64,000 nt of DNA, taken from contig PUFA01000062.1 in NCBI GenBank assembly GCA_003508835.1, positions 1,898,001 to 1,962,000 on the forward strand. The letters are read 5' to 3'. A model generated the notes under the pieces. The model had not been told where the DNA came from, ran no database searches, and saw only the letters and a list, made by a program, of their open reading frames with translations. Made by a program: the position numbers and the translations under genes. Origin of the DNA: Eonycteris spelaea. Its lineage: Eukaryota; Chordata; Mammalia; Chiroptera; Pteropodidae. How positions within the stretch are numbered: position 1 is the stretch's first letter; each line of letters opens with the position of its first letter. This document shows, one piece after another, positions 11,830 through 23,919 of this stretch.

Positions 11830-13080
11830 CAGACTGGCCACCCTCTCTGCCGGAGTGCACTAGACCTCATGTCATCACCATCCGGAAGTGTCTTCACTTC
11901 TCTGCTGTGTGCTGGAGCTCCTAGTTCCTAGACCTCATTGTCTTCCTTTGTCTTGTTTTAGTCCTTCATTTTCATGGACCACATCCTCCAGGGTTGTTTT
12001 GTTGTGTTGTTTTTTTTTTTATGAGAAAGTATATGGAGGTAAAAATTATTTACGTACCTGCCTGTCTAAAAATGTCTATATTCCACCTCCCCACTCGATT
12101 GATGAGTGGTTGTTTAAAGAGTTCTATGTTGGAAATTATTTTCATTCAAAATTGCTTTCTAATTTTTTTTTCTTCAGGATTTCGGAGACATTGCTTTGTT
12201 GTCTCTGTATTCACAATATGGCTGTTGAAAAGAATGCCACCTTCCCATTCCCAGCCCTTTACATATAACTATTTTCTTCTCTGGAAGTTGGTTAAATCGT
12301 CTTTATCGTAGTTTTGTGAGATTTCACAATGATATACCTCAGTGTGGGGTTGTTTTTTTTTTTTTTTTTTAATCCATTGTACTAGGAACTCAGTGGGCCC
12401 ATTAAGTCTAGAAAATCTATCCTCCAGGTTTGGGAAATTTTCTTTTTAGTTATGCTGTCATGTTTTTAATTTCTAACAGGTCTTTTTTGTTCTCTGAATG
12501 CCCTTTCTTTAACAGAATCGTTTTCTCACTTAATACCTTGTATTTCTCTTATCTCTTTGAGTTTTTAATAATAATTTTTGAAATTTTCTTTTTCCAACAT
12601 AGTTCTAGATCTCTCTGGATTGTTTTTGATTTTCCCTTGCTATTTGGGACTAAAAGTGATGTGCTGAACACAAACTTGTCGAGGGAGGTGTGAGGGAAGG
12701 GGCGGGGAGAGACACTTATTGATGGTGACTTTTGCTGTATGGAACTGGCAGAGCCAGTTTTTAGGGAACTTCTACTGTCAGTATCTCTTAGGCTTTCCTC
12801 ATAGGTTAGTCAGGTCCCTTAGGAAAACTCCCCCAAACTCTGGCCTGGAGGGTAATGGCTTGGCTGCCAGTGTTTGTTTGAGAGAGAAAGGTGAGAAGTA
12901 GATTTGAGGATTCCTGTGCTACATGCATATTTACTTAATCCTCCTATCTATAGATAGTATCCCACCCCCAATATTGCTGGTATACCCCCTAATTCAGAGA
13001 CTCTCAGGTTTTGTCATCACCACGGGATAAAATTTCTGACTTCTGCTGAGGTAGAAGAGGTGATGTCACCCGGCTGCTTG
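11830..13080 (+). mobile_element. Long ancient interspersed repeat, family not named
   Basis: T-rich segments in fixed order ('ctaaaaatgtctatattcca', 'ttctatgttggaaattattt', 'atttcacaatgatatacctc', 'actcagtgggcccattaagt', 'tgggaaattttctttttagt') match a long dispersed mammalian repeat I recognise by pattern. A second partial copy lies near 29,480-29,575. The overlapping ORFs here are incidental. Confidence 0.5.
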
Positions 13081-13359
13081 CAGTAGTGGAAAGGAGGGGA
13101 TGTGTCAGTGCTTCTTAAACACAGTTCAAACCCTCCTGCCATTCTGGCCACAGTTTCCCCTGCTGCTGCCAAGCCTGGAGCCTTTTAAGGACGCCGCATA
13201 TAAATGGGCAGTGCTCCTCTGTCTCAACTCCAGCTTTAGTTCAACTTTCTCAGGTCCACTGAGTGGCTCCCCATCCACCCGCTTTCTAGCTTCCAAAATG
13301 CTGTCATTGTCTCCTCTCCCACTTCTATTATTGAAAAGATATAGACGTGTGTATAAGTA

Positions 13360-13411
13360 TGTGCATATGTGTGTGTATATATATATGTGTATACACACAC
13401 ACACACACACA
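13360..13411 (+). repeat. (TG)n(TA)n(CA)n compound microsatellite
   Basis: 'gtgtgtgtatatatatatgt' runs straight into a CA tract, giving a near-palindromic TG/TA/CA structure that could form a cruciform or Z-DNA. Confidence 0.9.
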
Positions 13412-13419
13412 CTTATATA

Positions 13420-14040
13420 ATTAGTTTCAATAAGAGGAACAGTCCAAAATTGATGAGTATGTTCAATCTACCATCTTTACCTGATATTCTTCCAATACAC
13501 ATTTAAATAAAAGTGGTATTTACCAACATATTACCACACAGAGGTCCAAGAACATGTAATTATTCTAATTAGTGATGAATTACAGGATTCCAAAATAAGA
13601 TTTTTTTAAACTGTTTGTCAAAAAATAAAAAGAACTGATGCACCTGTGAGCATAAAATGTTCTTAACTCACTTCTTAGCATATCATTTTAACGATCATTC
13701 TGGCTTACTCAACATGCCTTGCATATCTGCTTTGTCCATGGCACTGTAGCAGGCTCTATAGAGCTTTTTTATTATGCTATGGAAAATATTCATGGTATAA
13801 TTTTAAGTGGAAAAAAAGACTAGATGTAATCACAAATGATAGCTATCCTTGAAGTATATTCATTACATTTTTGCTTCAGCTGTGTGTTCTAAATCTTCTG
13901 TGATGACTATATATTATTTATGCAATAAAACAGTCACTAACAGTGACTTCACTGACACACCTTTAGCCTTGTGTACCTAACAGGACATGAGTCCGTTCTT
14001 TGCAGTTATTGGAGTTTGACACTCAGTCTTCTTATAAAAC
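13420..14040. other. AT-rich sequence with weak old repeat
   Basis: 'ggtataattttaagtggaaa' near 13,795 resembles a dispersed repeat also seen at 26,220; otherwise nothing recognised. Confidence 0.35.
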
Positions 14041-14045
14041 TGTTC

Positions 14046-14390
14046 ATTCATGTAGGCTGCTATAACAGAATGCCATACACCGGGTGGCTTATAAACAACA
14101 CACTTTATTTCTCAGTTCTGGAGGCGGTGAAGTCTAAGATCAAGACACAGGGAAATTCAGTGTCTGCTGGGTGCCCATTTTCTAGTCCAAAGATGTCCAT
14201 CTTTTCTCTGTGTCCTCACTTGGTGGAAGGGTCAAGGGAGCTCTCCTATAAGAGCACTAATCCCTTTCATGAAGGCTCCACCTTATGACCCGATCACCCC
14301 CCCAAAGGCCCACCTCCTAATACCATAACATTGGGGTTTAGGTTCCAACACATGAATTTGGGGAGACACAAACATTAGGTATATAGCAAA
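14046..14390 (-). mobile_element. MaLR LTR relic 1 of 3, reverse
   Basis: 'taggctgctataacagaatg', 'accgggtggcttataaacaa', 'tttatttctcagttctggag', 'tctctgtgtcctcacttggt', 'aacattggggtttaggttcc' and a final 'atatagcaaag' give the reverse MaLR LTR pattern. Confidence 0.82.
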
Positions 14391-14485
14391 GACCAAAAGG
14401 AGACTTCTGTGGGGGTCTTTGTTTTCCTCCATAAGTAAACAGAAATAACATCCTCCTGTCTGTTATATACATGTATACAAAATGC

Positions 14486-14826
14486 CTAGTTTGGGCTGCT
14501 ATAACAAATCACCTTACACTGGGTAGCTTAAACCACAGATATTTATTTCTCATGGCTCTGGAGACTGGAAGTCTGAGATCAGGGTTCCAGTTTATTCAGG
14601 TTCTTGGCGAGGGCTCTCTTCCTGGTTATGTGCTCACACGGCCTTTCTTGGGGGACAGAGAGCAATCTTGATTTGCTTCCTTTTATTAGGGCATTAATCA
14701 CATCATGGGGGCTCCACCCTCATGACCTCGCCTAAACCTCCTTACCTATCACAGGCTCCACCTCCAGATATGGTCACAGTAGGGATTAGGCTTCAACGTG
14801 AATTTTGGGAGGCACAGTCTATAGTA
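14486..14826 (-). mobile_element. MaLR LTR relic 2 of 3, reverse
   Basis: 'gggctgctataacaaatcac', 'actgggtagcttaaaccaca', 'tttatttctcatggctctgg', 'gagggctctcttcctggtta', 'tccacctccagatatggtca' and the end 'ggcacagtctatagta'. Same class and orientation as its neighbours. Confidence 0.82.
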
Positions 14827-14987
14827 TTTCCCTCACAACTATATTAGCATTTACATTTCAAAAAGAGAAAGTGGCAAAGTGTAACAAGTAATGTATAGAG
14901 TGGGTTAACTTCCTTAAAAGACTTTGCCTGCTTTAGATCGTCTCCATCATGAAGCCATTTGCGAATGGTACATGCGTTCTTAAAGTA

Positions 14988-15424
14988 TTAGTTATCTATT
15001 GCTGCACAAGTTACCCCAAAACTCAGTGGACTTAAACAACAGTAGTCATCATCTCTGGCAGTTTCTATGGGTCAGGAGTTTGAGAGTGGCCTACCTAGGC
15101 CTTCTGGCTGTGGTCTCTCATATGGTCACAGTCAGAGTTTTGACTGGACTGGCGGATGTACTTTAAGGTGGCTTAAGTTTGTTCCTCCCCATGGGACCTG
15201 TCCACTCTTACGTGTACTCACAGCATGACAACTGTCTTCTCCCAGATTGAGCAAGTGGAGAGACCATGCCTTTCCTTCCCCCGCCCCTTGACAATCACAC
15301 TTTATCACTTCTGTCATATTCTGTTGGTTACACAGGCCCTCCCTGGCTCAATGCCGGAAGAGCACTCACTACACAAGGTTGTGACACCAGCAGGCAAGTA
15401 TCAGCTGAGAGGTTGACTACCACA
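14988..15424 (-). mobile_element. MaLR-like LTR relic 3 of 3, reverse
   Basis: 'agttatctattgctgcacaa', 'gttaccccaaaactcagtgg', 'gtttctatgggtcaggagtt', 'ctgtcatattctgttggtta', 'cacaggccctccctggctca' and the end 'gttgactaccacacc' follow an older MLT1-like LTR in reverse. Same subfamily as the piece at 23,424. Confidence 0.7.
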
Positions 15425-16975
15425 CCTACTAGCCATTCTGCAATAGTTCCTCATCTTTTACTGCTTAGTGAAGAAAGGTGGGGTTTTTTTTTGTATTTTT
15501 TAATGAAATGAAGGTTAAGTAAATACCCTCTTCCTAAGTATATCTAAGGCAATGACAGAAGTGATATTGAGGAAGGCCAAAGCAGTTACTGTCTATGGAG
15601 AGTCCAAGGAGTGTGAATGGGCTCAAGGGGTCCCGAAGTGGGCGAGGGTGAGGAAGGACTCTGGGTGCTAGAAAATGGAAGGGAAGGGAAGGGCCAAAGG
15701 GTTGCGGCCTCTCTAAGGATTCACAGCATCCGGAGTTAAGATGGAGCAACTGTAGCACCAAATGTACAATTCTAAAATGTGTCCAGTCCCAGGAAACTAA
15801 AATTGGACAATAGCGTTTGTACTTTTCAAGGCCGCAAACATTTGTATGTTTCCTCTGGGGTAGGAAAAGTATGACAACGGGACAGCAGTGCAGGGGAGGG
15901 GAACGAGCCATGAACGCATAGCTACCTGGGCTACGTCCATAATTTCTTTTAATTTTTATAGAAACCCCAGGAGTTGTTATCTGAATTTAATGGGAATAAA
16001 ATTGAACCTAGAGGATTTATGGCCAGCCACCCAATCCGTTAGTAAGGGCCAGTTGTACTTAACTTTAAAATAGGTCTTCCCAGCATCTAAAAAATCGAGC
16101 TGAATTGGATCAAGGGTAGACAATGGTAGCCACAGGAAAGCTTGAGGTGGGTGAGACTTAGCCACTCGGCATCATCCCTGCCAGGATATAATGAAAGCAA
16201 GTCTCAGATCAAGTATTCCACACACATGTTTTGAAACTACATTTATTAGCAAGTAGGCACAAAGCAGTACATCAGTCTGTTTTGTAAATTTGGAATTGCA
16301 ATCCTCTATCCCTCAAGGTTCTCCTACCACCACCCTACAGAGAAGATCCTTGCGTCAGACCTGACAGTATTCCATAGGCAGGTTTTCTGTTACTCTTATA
16401 GACAGCATCAGGCATCAGAAATCACATAATCTAGTGCAGGTCACAGAACTAGGAATCCAGCTTTGTGTACCATACCTAAGGGCGTAGATACTAGAATCTT
16501 ATTCTTTACTTATATGAGGCCAGGAAAGCCATCTGCATATTTTGAATCCATCCCACAAATAGTGGGATTTCTAACACTTTCCTGCTTAATAAGCCACTGA
16601 TTTCAGCCCCCCCCCAAAAAAAATTATAATGTTCATTAATTCATATGTTAATTAGTGGATAGCTGAAGTTGCATTTAGTAACCTCTTCTGTGTATGCTTT
16701 CCCTGACTTGATACTCATTGGTCACTAGGGTAAATTTCTGACTACCCGAAGGATTTCATAAATTAAACACTTATATCATGCTGTTTATGATAAAGTAAAG
16801 TAAGTTATAGACATCAAAATAAAGGAAACCTGTAAATTCTTAGCCCCGAGAGTGAATGCACACGAAGCTAAGTTGAAGACTGACAGCTACCATCACACCA
16901 GAATCCAATACCATGTTTTATGTTTAGTTATTGTCAAATTATTTCATGTATTGGATTTGGCTTCTTAATTAGATT
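15425..16975. other. Unique sequence, no gene seen
   Basis: Includes a (GGGAA)n-like patch near 15,678-15,696 and a C-run/A-run junction at 16,608-16,623. No exon-like segment with both splice sites. Confidence 0.4.
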
Positions 16976-16979
16976 ATTA

Positions 16980-17090
16980 AAATTCTTGGAGAGTATGAGT
17001 CATATACTTTTTAATTTTTCCACAATGGCTAGCACAGTGCTAGGTACATATGAGTGTACAATAAATACTTTTAAATTATTAAACTGTATA
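16980..17090 (+). mobile_element. L2 LINE 3' end
   Basis: 'caatggctagcacagtgcta' then 'gtacaataaatacttttaaa' is the L2 terminal 'gcacagtgcctggcacatagtaggcgctcaataaatattt' pattern. Confidence 0.65.
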
Positions 17091-17639
17091 GCCATACCTT
17101 AGAAAATATTTGAGCCTTAGGATTCTGTATTTGCTTCAAATTCTGAAGTGCCTCAATGGACTAAAATCCTAACGACATTAAAAAACTGCCTAACTCCCAT
17201 GAAATGATTCAGTGCAATTTGCAGTGAGTGATGGAAATGGTATACATTTTGTATAGTTTTTATTTTTTTTAATGCCAATTCATAGCCTTGCTCCTAACAT
17301 ACATGAAGCTTCATCAGGGAATAGTCATAAAGTATGACCCATAAAATGCCGATACAAATGGTGATATTTGGTGTCATTTCAGAATTTTTTAAATTGAGTT
17401 TTTCCATTTCCCACTGATTTTAATTATGTCAGGCATCAACTTTAGGAGACAGAAGTTAAGCAGTGGGTTGGTTGGTTGTTCGTTTTTACTCCAGATAGCG
17501 CTTGAATGCTAAGGATGGAAAAGCATTGTAACATTGGGCCCTGAGGAGCTCTGACTATAGGGATTTTCATCACCTCTTCATTGAGGAAAGGTGTACTCCT
17601 ATTTAATGTGTAATCACTGTACTCATCAACAGTTAGTGC

Positions 17640-17880
17640 TGAGTGTTTGATTTTGTTAAGACCTCAGCGCTCCCCCCCTGCAGCCACACCCCAGCCAGCT
17701 GGGCCACAGCTGGGTTCTCTGGTCTTTAACCATTGCACAACTGTCTAAAGTTCTAAGAATCTGCTAGGATTTTAGTCTTGGGATGCAAGCTTTGGGGGCA
17801 CCTCTTGGGAGGAAAGAAAGGAGAAGAACCAGAAGAACAGCTCTAGTCTAGATCTTATGACGTCACAAGCCTGGCGAGGT
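17640..17880 (+). promoter_or_regulatory. Candidate promoter and 5' non-coding exon
   Basis: A locally GC-richer, repeat-free patch. It carries a perfect palindromic cAMP-response element TGACGTCA at 17,858-17,865, followed 13 bases later by a good splice donor, GAG|GTAAGAAA, with the exon edge at 17,878. This could be an upstream non-coding first exon of C4orf19, which lies about 27 kb downstream on the same strand. No transcript evidence is available here, so it is a proposal. Confidence 0.25.
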
Positions 17881-17899
17881 AAGAAAATGCTTCAGAGAA

Positions 17900-19130
17900 G
17901 ACACAACAAATCAAAAGTGCTGTTCTCCTGCAGTTTCCCAGAGAGAAGCAGCAGCCCATATGGATTCTCTGCTGTGTTTTCCTAAGCAGGAAATCTGCCC
18001 ACTGTAGGCCAGAGAAGGAAGGATTTGCAGTTAAATTACAGAGATGAGTCTGTAAATTTACTTTGCATTCCTTCCAAATTCATGTAGGACTTTATAGCAT
18101 GGCATATTCAAATATAAAAAATACTACGGTTTGAGGAACTGTTCTCATGAAGAGTTGTAGCCCTATCTATCATACATTCCGTAAACTCCACCAGGAGAGA
18201 AAAACTTCCTGCTTTGCTGTAGCTTAAGTTTGCATATGTATATGTGTATACATACATACACATGCACATTTTATTATTCCAAAATTTCAATTTAGATAAT
18301 CTGGTTCATTGTTCATGGTTTAAGATTTTATTTCTAACAACTACTCATATTTGGTTTGTCATATTTTGTGCTTTTTTTTCAGTTTAGAATGTAGCTTGAG
18401 TTTTTATGAAATATGATGATATAGCAACTAGAACTCGAGTCTCAAAATTTGATTGATGCTAAATTTAACAATGTTACCTAAAGTCTTTATACCTTCAAAT
18501 GTTTTCTAGACTAAATTCTGTGATTTCCCCAGAAACCACTTTAAATTGTCTTTCATAATACACTATATCAATATATTATGATCTAGTTACTTTAGATTAC
18601 AGCCATAATTCTTTTCTTTTACATTTCTAGCTTTAAGACAAATACATATTTCTTTCTTTGTATGTTCTCCCCAACTGTATGATCATATATTACTAATGCT
18701 ATAAATATCTTATAACTTAAGACTAGGCTGACAACTCCTAGTGCCTCTATTATACCTTCTGTGCTTGAAACACTTAGTATTCGCTGAAATTGGCCATGGC
18801 TTAACAATCCTTGAATTCTCTGAAATCCAGAGTAAAGAATAGGGTTTATAAATGTATATGAAATAAAAGGATAAATGAGGTCTTAGAATCTCTGACTTCC
18901 TCGAGATTCATCTGGTCAATAATTACAAGTGGGCTGCTGTTCTTTTTATTTTTAGAAGAAAATACTATCATCTCGAGGGAGAAAAATGGAATCAATTCAG
19001 CCTGTTTGCTAGACCATTGAGAAGACAGGAGGAAGCTGGCCCCTTCACAGGTGTTCTGTCTGTGAACCCCTCACCCCATCTCAGTTGACCTTGAACTGAT
19101 TTGAAAGGAGGGGAGAATGTGATGTGCTAC
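17900..19130. other. AT-rich unique sequence
   Basis: Nothing recognised apart from a (TATG/CATA)n patch at 18,233-18,266. Confidence 0.4.
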
Positions 19131-19134
19131 TAGT

Positions 19135-19235
19135 AGGTGTGTACCCCAGGCGGTGTGCTGGGCACATTCCATGGACTGAATTCTTTTGTTCATTTAATAC
19201 AGTGAGATAGGTATGATTACTCCTATTCCATATGT
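19135..19235 (-). mobile_element. MIR SINE fragment, reverse
   Basis: 'gtgctgggcacattccatgg' and 'catttaatacagtgagatag' plus 'gattactcctattcca' fit MIR antisense core. Confidence 0.5.
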
Positions 19236-19532
19236 TAAAAAAATAATGTAAGCATTTTTGTGTTTGTATTGCTTTGCATTGTTTTTTAAATGTCTGCTTT
19301 AAAAAAAAAAAGTGGTAAAGAAAGGATTTTAAAGGGGCCTGGAATCTCAAAAGGAAGGATAAATGTTGTAGGGCAACATATTTTTGAAAGTATCCAAAGC
19401 AATATGCTCTGCAAATGACTGTTGTCTGTGCTGATTTCACAGGTGGCAAATGAGTCTTCCTAAATTCTAGTGTAAAATGTTGACTGTTTGTAACTCTGCC
19501 GTTACAAATTCTCCAAATTCATTCATTCTCAT

Positions 19533-19538
19533 TCTCTT

Positions 19539-19619
<81 letters not shown>
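19533..19619 (+). repeat. (CT)n microsatellite
   Basis: Almost perfect polypyrimidine CT tract of about 85 bases with two TTTC interruptions. Mirror-repeat character could form triplex (H-) DNA. Confidence 0.95.
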
Positions 19620-19621
<2 letters not shown>

Positions 19622-19844
19622 ATTCTCCTGGGAAGAGATAAAAATAGTGATCCTTAGAAGTCAGATAATAATCTTCCATATGCTCAAGAAATCTGATAGT
19701 GACTGGACTTGGACTCAGACTCACTCTTTAGTCAGTCACATTTGAAAATTGCTTCTCTGTTGGAGAAGAGGCAGCTTCTCTGACTGGCCCATATGTGTCC
19801 AGAACAGGAATCTTTTATGGTGATTCTGCCATCATATTAATGAT

Positions 19845-19985
19845 AAACAGTTATCATCTGCTGTATTTTAGGCATTATTTTAGGAGTTTTGCTGCATTAT
19901 CTCTAATCCTCATAACAGCCCTAGGAAAAGTATTGTCCCCATTCTACAGTTAAAGAAACTGAGTACTGCCTTAACTATGTACAGT
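19845..19985 (-). mobile_element. MIR SINE, reverse
   Basis: 'ctctaatcctcataacagcc', 'ctaggaaaagtattgtcccc', 'attctacagttaaagaaact' are the MIR antisense core. Confidence 0.75.
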
Positions 19986-19989
19986 TACA

Positions 19990-22630
19990 ACTATGCTGAA
20001 GTAATTTTTTTTCCTCACTAAATGTTAATACTCTACTGGGACCTTAATGTCACACATCCCACCCCCTCGAGATTGATTAACCCAGAAGGGGAAGTTGGGC
20101 AGAAGGGTCACTGTTAATTGGAGGTTAGTAGTGTGTGCCTGAGGGGAAATTGTCTGAGAAATGCTTTTGCTCTTCAGGGTCAGAACCCTGAAACCTTGTG
20201 CTGGATCCAGCCAGGACTGGCTGGGGAATTTTGGAGCTTCGGAAATTTCATGATGGGGCTATTAAAAGTTAGATTCTATTAAAGTAAAGGCAAACAAATT
20301 ATATTAAAAACAAAGTTAATAAATACTCAAAACTCTTCCCTTCCTAAATATTTTACTGTTTTCTATGTTATTTACATCTATGGTGTCTGTGTGGTAGAAA
20401 TACTGTATAATGGGGAGCAACTATACATCTCTTTTCAACTTCGTGTTCGGCCACTTAAAATCACTGGCTTGCAATCAGCCATGACAGGTGCATTTACACC
20501 ATGGAAAGTGCCTAATGCTATAAATCAGGTTTTATTTAATGTTTTGTTGCTTGACTGTGCTTCAGAATATGATGAAAAAAACAAAGCAAAGTAAACATAA
20601 AAGTTTGCTGTCTATAGCCATTACACGAGAATAACGCAAAAAAATTCCCGAGGAAATATTTCTTCCAGTATTCAAAAACTATTATTTGATTCAGCAATGA
20701 ATTTGTTCATGGGAAATTACAACATATGTGCTTATTATTTCACTTTCATCTAACTAGTTAATGTAAATGAAAACATCAGCTAACGTTCATGTTGGAACTC
20801 TACTTGTTCGTCAGTTACAACCTCAGATTCACTGTGGATAGAAGAGTTTGGCAAAACTCAGTTAAAATATTCTGTGAAAATCAATTTGTTTATATAGAAC
20901 TTATAATAAAAATGGAGTATTATTTATTTTTATTTGTAAACTGTGTGCTACACTTTTTTTTTTAATTTATAATAAACTTTTCCTTTTCTGTAAAACCAGT
21001 TGTTAAACATTTGCCAGCACATCACTGCCTGTGAGGTATGACTGGTCTACAGACTTTTCACCTGCCAGAACTGCAAAGTGAAAATTCATGCCTTTCCCAA
21101 AACATTGGCACCCTTTTGAACTTAGTTGAAATAAGACCATAGCTTTTTATCCCATTGTTGGGGGTGAGGGGCTGGGGAAGAGGCTTAAATGCATGTCAAC
21201 TTCTGGTGTCAGATTTTCTTCATTAGTACACTGGCAAGAGTGAATACTGTTCAACTACCCCAGTTTCTCCTAAAATACCAGGCATTCTGTTGCTGAGTAT
21301 TCATATACCTTTTTTCGCTAATGAAGATTATAGAATTCATTTCCAGCTATCTCTTGCTTAAGCAGTAGGATCCCCCCTCAACCAAAGAACAGTAAGTTAA
21401 TACACTTTATGTATTAATATATCAAGCTAAGAAAACATTAAGGATTGAAAAATTGGGCATTTAAACCAGTCTCATATTTACTTAGTTGAGTGAATTAAAA
21501 GTAGGTTAAGAGCTTATCAATTTCATTTTGTTTTACTTCTATCCTGTACCACTCTCTAGAAATACTCTTGCAATCCGTGGATTGTCATGCATGTTTTTAT
21601 ATGCTCAGTTACTTACACCTACTTTAATTGGTTTTGGATTGTTTCTACAACACTATATTTCCACGTTACATTCCACAATGGAGGTGGGCCGTTCTGTTTA
21701 TTTTAGCTTATAAATTAGCAAACTTTCTGTGACCAACCGTTTTTACTTTCTCTGAGCAAACTTTAATACACAAAGTTTTGAGAACTGCCCTTCCCATCTT
21801 ACTCGAATAGGCATCTAATATTAGTTAATGAAAAAATATGAATGAATGAATGAATGAATGAACAACTTCTAATGTTTTCTGGAAAAGTGTTTATATAGGA
21901 TTAGCAATGCTTAAGTGAAGGGATAAAAATAATAACTGGGAAAGGTATTATTTGACTCAGTTTTGAACAGTCATCTAATGGAGAATCATGTCCACAGAGT
22001 TCCGGGTTCCCTTAGAAAAGTTGAGAGATTGCCAAGTAATGGTGGAACTCACTTACGATGCATATTTTCCTGGTGATTATTAGGCAGAATTTTTTTCTGG
22101 TTATGATATTAAGCCTGTGTCTATTTTCTAGGGAATGTCCATTTTACCTAATTCATCAGAAATTATGCTAAAAGGAAACAAAATTTTCAGTTTTTGGTGT
22201 TTTATTATTGCTTAGAGGGAAGCGATATTTTTGTTTTGTTTTGTTTTGTTTTTTTCAGTGATATCTAAAGAAACAAGATGAGATAGGTAGTCCATACAGA
22301 AGTAACAATTTCTTTTTTAACCTTTGAAAAATCAGTGCTCCAGGAAATATACAATTTTAATCCAAGGTCATTGGCTACAGTGTGACCAGAATATATAGAT
22401 AATACTTTTCTTAGAGGATGGGCACACAACATTGATGTTATAGCATCATAAAGTCTGGGAATTTAAGTTATAGACATCTGTATCTGGGAACGTCGTGGGA
22501 GTTCATTCTGGTGTGGCCACAGTTGGGGCCTTGGCTAGAGTCAGGTGTCTTATTAACCTTGAAGCCATTCCTTGAACTCTGCTTTCTTCAATCAGACCAT
22601 AGTGTCTTGACTCTAATAGTCTGAGGTCAG
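19990..22630. other. AT-rich unique sequence, no gene seen
   Basis: Mostly unique. Contains (GAAT)n at 21,836-21,863 and (TTTTG)n at 22,229-22,253. No splice-flanked ORF. Confidence 0.4.
21836..21863 (+). repeat. (GAAT)n microsatellite
   Basis: Six tandem 'atga' units. Confidence 0.85.
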
Positions 22631-22634
22631 CTTT

Positions 22635-22760
22635 TTAGGGCCCGTCAGTTAACAAATATTTATTGAATACCCACTATGTGCTTAGCACTGGGATAAACAC
22701 TAAGTAGCTTTTTAAATGGAATTTATATTCCAACAAAGAACAGCCAGAAATGGGTGAAAT
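22635..22760 (-). mobile_element. L2 LINE 3' end, reverse
   Basis: 'aacaaatatttattgaatac', 'ccactatgtgcttagcactg' and 'ggaatttatattccaacaaa' match the antisense L2 3' end (aacaaatatttattgagcacctactatgtgcc ... gagcttacattctag). Confidence 0.75.
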
Positions 22761-22924
22761 TTTTTTTTCTTCAACTAAAATTGATTAAATTGGAGATAGG
22801 AAAGTAGTGTCATCATTGCCACTTTGTGGGTAAGGAAATTGGTTTCCCGTGTAAGTGACTTTGCCAGTCTGTAGTTAACAGTGGCAACACCAAGGAGCCA
22901 CACCTGGGACTTCAGGTCCCACGA

Positions 22925-23135
22925 AGTAGGGTATGGCAGCTTCAGGGTGTCAGATCTTGGCTGCACCACTTGCTAGCTACAACATATAAGGTAAGTTCCT
23001 TGACTTCTGCTTCCTCCCCCATCAAACGGGCTTAAAATTACTACCTACCTCATAAGGTTGTTCTGAGGGTTAAATGAGGTAATGCAAGTAAAATGCTTGA
23101 CATATAGTAAGCATTCAACAAGTATTTCTTAGCGG
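22925..23135 (+). mobile_element. MIR SINE, forward, nearly full length
   Basis: 'ttgctagctacaacatataa', 'ctacctacctcataaggttg', 'gagggttaaatgaggtaatg', 'catatagtaagcattcaaca' follow the MIR consensus from its tRNA-like part to its L2-like tail. Confidence 0.88.
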
Positions 23136-23423
23136 TATTCCATTATAAATAACAGATAGTAAATCAGATTCCATGCTTATAAAACTAAGACAGCACCAGG
23201 CATCTACGTAACTGGCCACATGGCAGTAGGATAGACTCTGAGCAGCAGTTTGGCATAGCGCTTTGATGGTTGGAATCATCCATATAGTTGAGACCATTTG
23301 GAGCTGGGGACCAGGGTCTAAAAGGCTCCACGGAACAGATCACAATGGGTCTTTGAACTGGGAGGTAGAATTTCACTTACCTTGAAAGAGTGAGCCCAGC
23401 TAAAATAGATATAATTGTATGAC

Positions 23424-23705
23424 ATCTATTGCTGTGTAACAAATTACCTCATTTTTATCTCACTGTTTCTGTGGGTCAGGAACCCAGGTACAGCTTAACA
23501 GATGCCTCTGGCTCAAGGGTTCTCATGATATTGTAGTCAACCTGTTGGCAGGGGCTCTGGTCATCTGCATGCCGGACTGGAACTGGAGAGTCTGCTTCCA
23601 AGCTCTCTCAAGTGCCTGTTGGCAAGCCTCTAAAGAGTCACTTCCAAGTTCACTCATATGGTTGCTGGCATGCCTTAGTTTCAACTCACCTACTTTGTTT
23701 ATCAT
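23424..23705 (-). mobile_element. MaLR-like LTR, reverse
   Basis: 'atctattgctgtgtaacaaa', 'ctgtttctgtgggtcaggaa', 'gtagtcaacctgttggcagg', 'tctggtcatctgcatgccgg' and 'ggttgctggcatgcctta' are the same LTR subfamily as 14,988-15,424. The 3' part is lost. Confidence 0.7.
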
Positions 23706-23711
23706 TCTATA

Positions 23712-23915
23712 GAGCTGGAGTCAGCACTTTTTTTGTAGATGGCTACACAGTAAATATTTTAGGCTCTGCAGGTCACAGCATCTGTCGCCACCACTCAGCT
23801 GTGCTGTGTAGCATGAAAACAGCCATAGACAACATGTAAGTGAATGGGCAAAGCTGTGTGCCGATAAAACTTTACTTACCAAAAAAGGTGGCCTAACCCT
23901 GGCTCTAGACCTCTA
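23712..23915 (+). mobile_element. Non-autonomous DNA transposon (MER type)
   Basis: 'gagtcagcactttttttgta', 'cagtaaatattttaggctct', 'aaaacagccatagacaacat', 'gtgtgccgataaaactttac' and 'ggcctaaccctggctct' match a dispersed hAT-class MER element ('cagcaaactttttctgtaaagg ... ggcccgcggg'). It abuts the preceding LTR. Confidence 0.7.
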
Positions 23916-23919
23916 CAAG

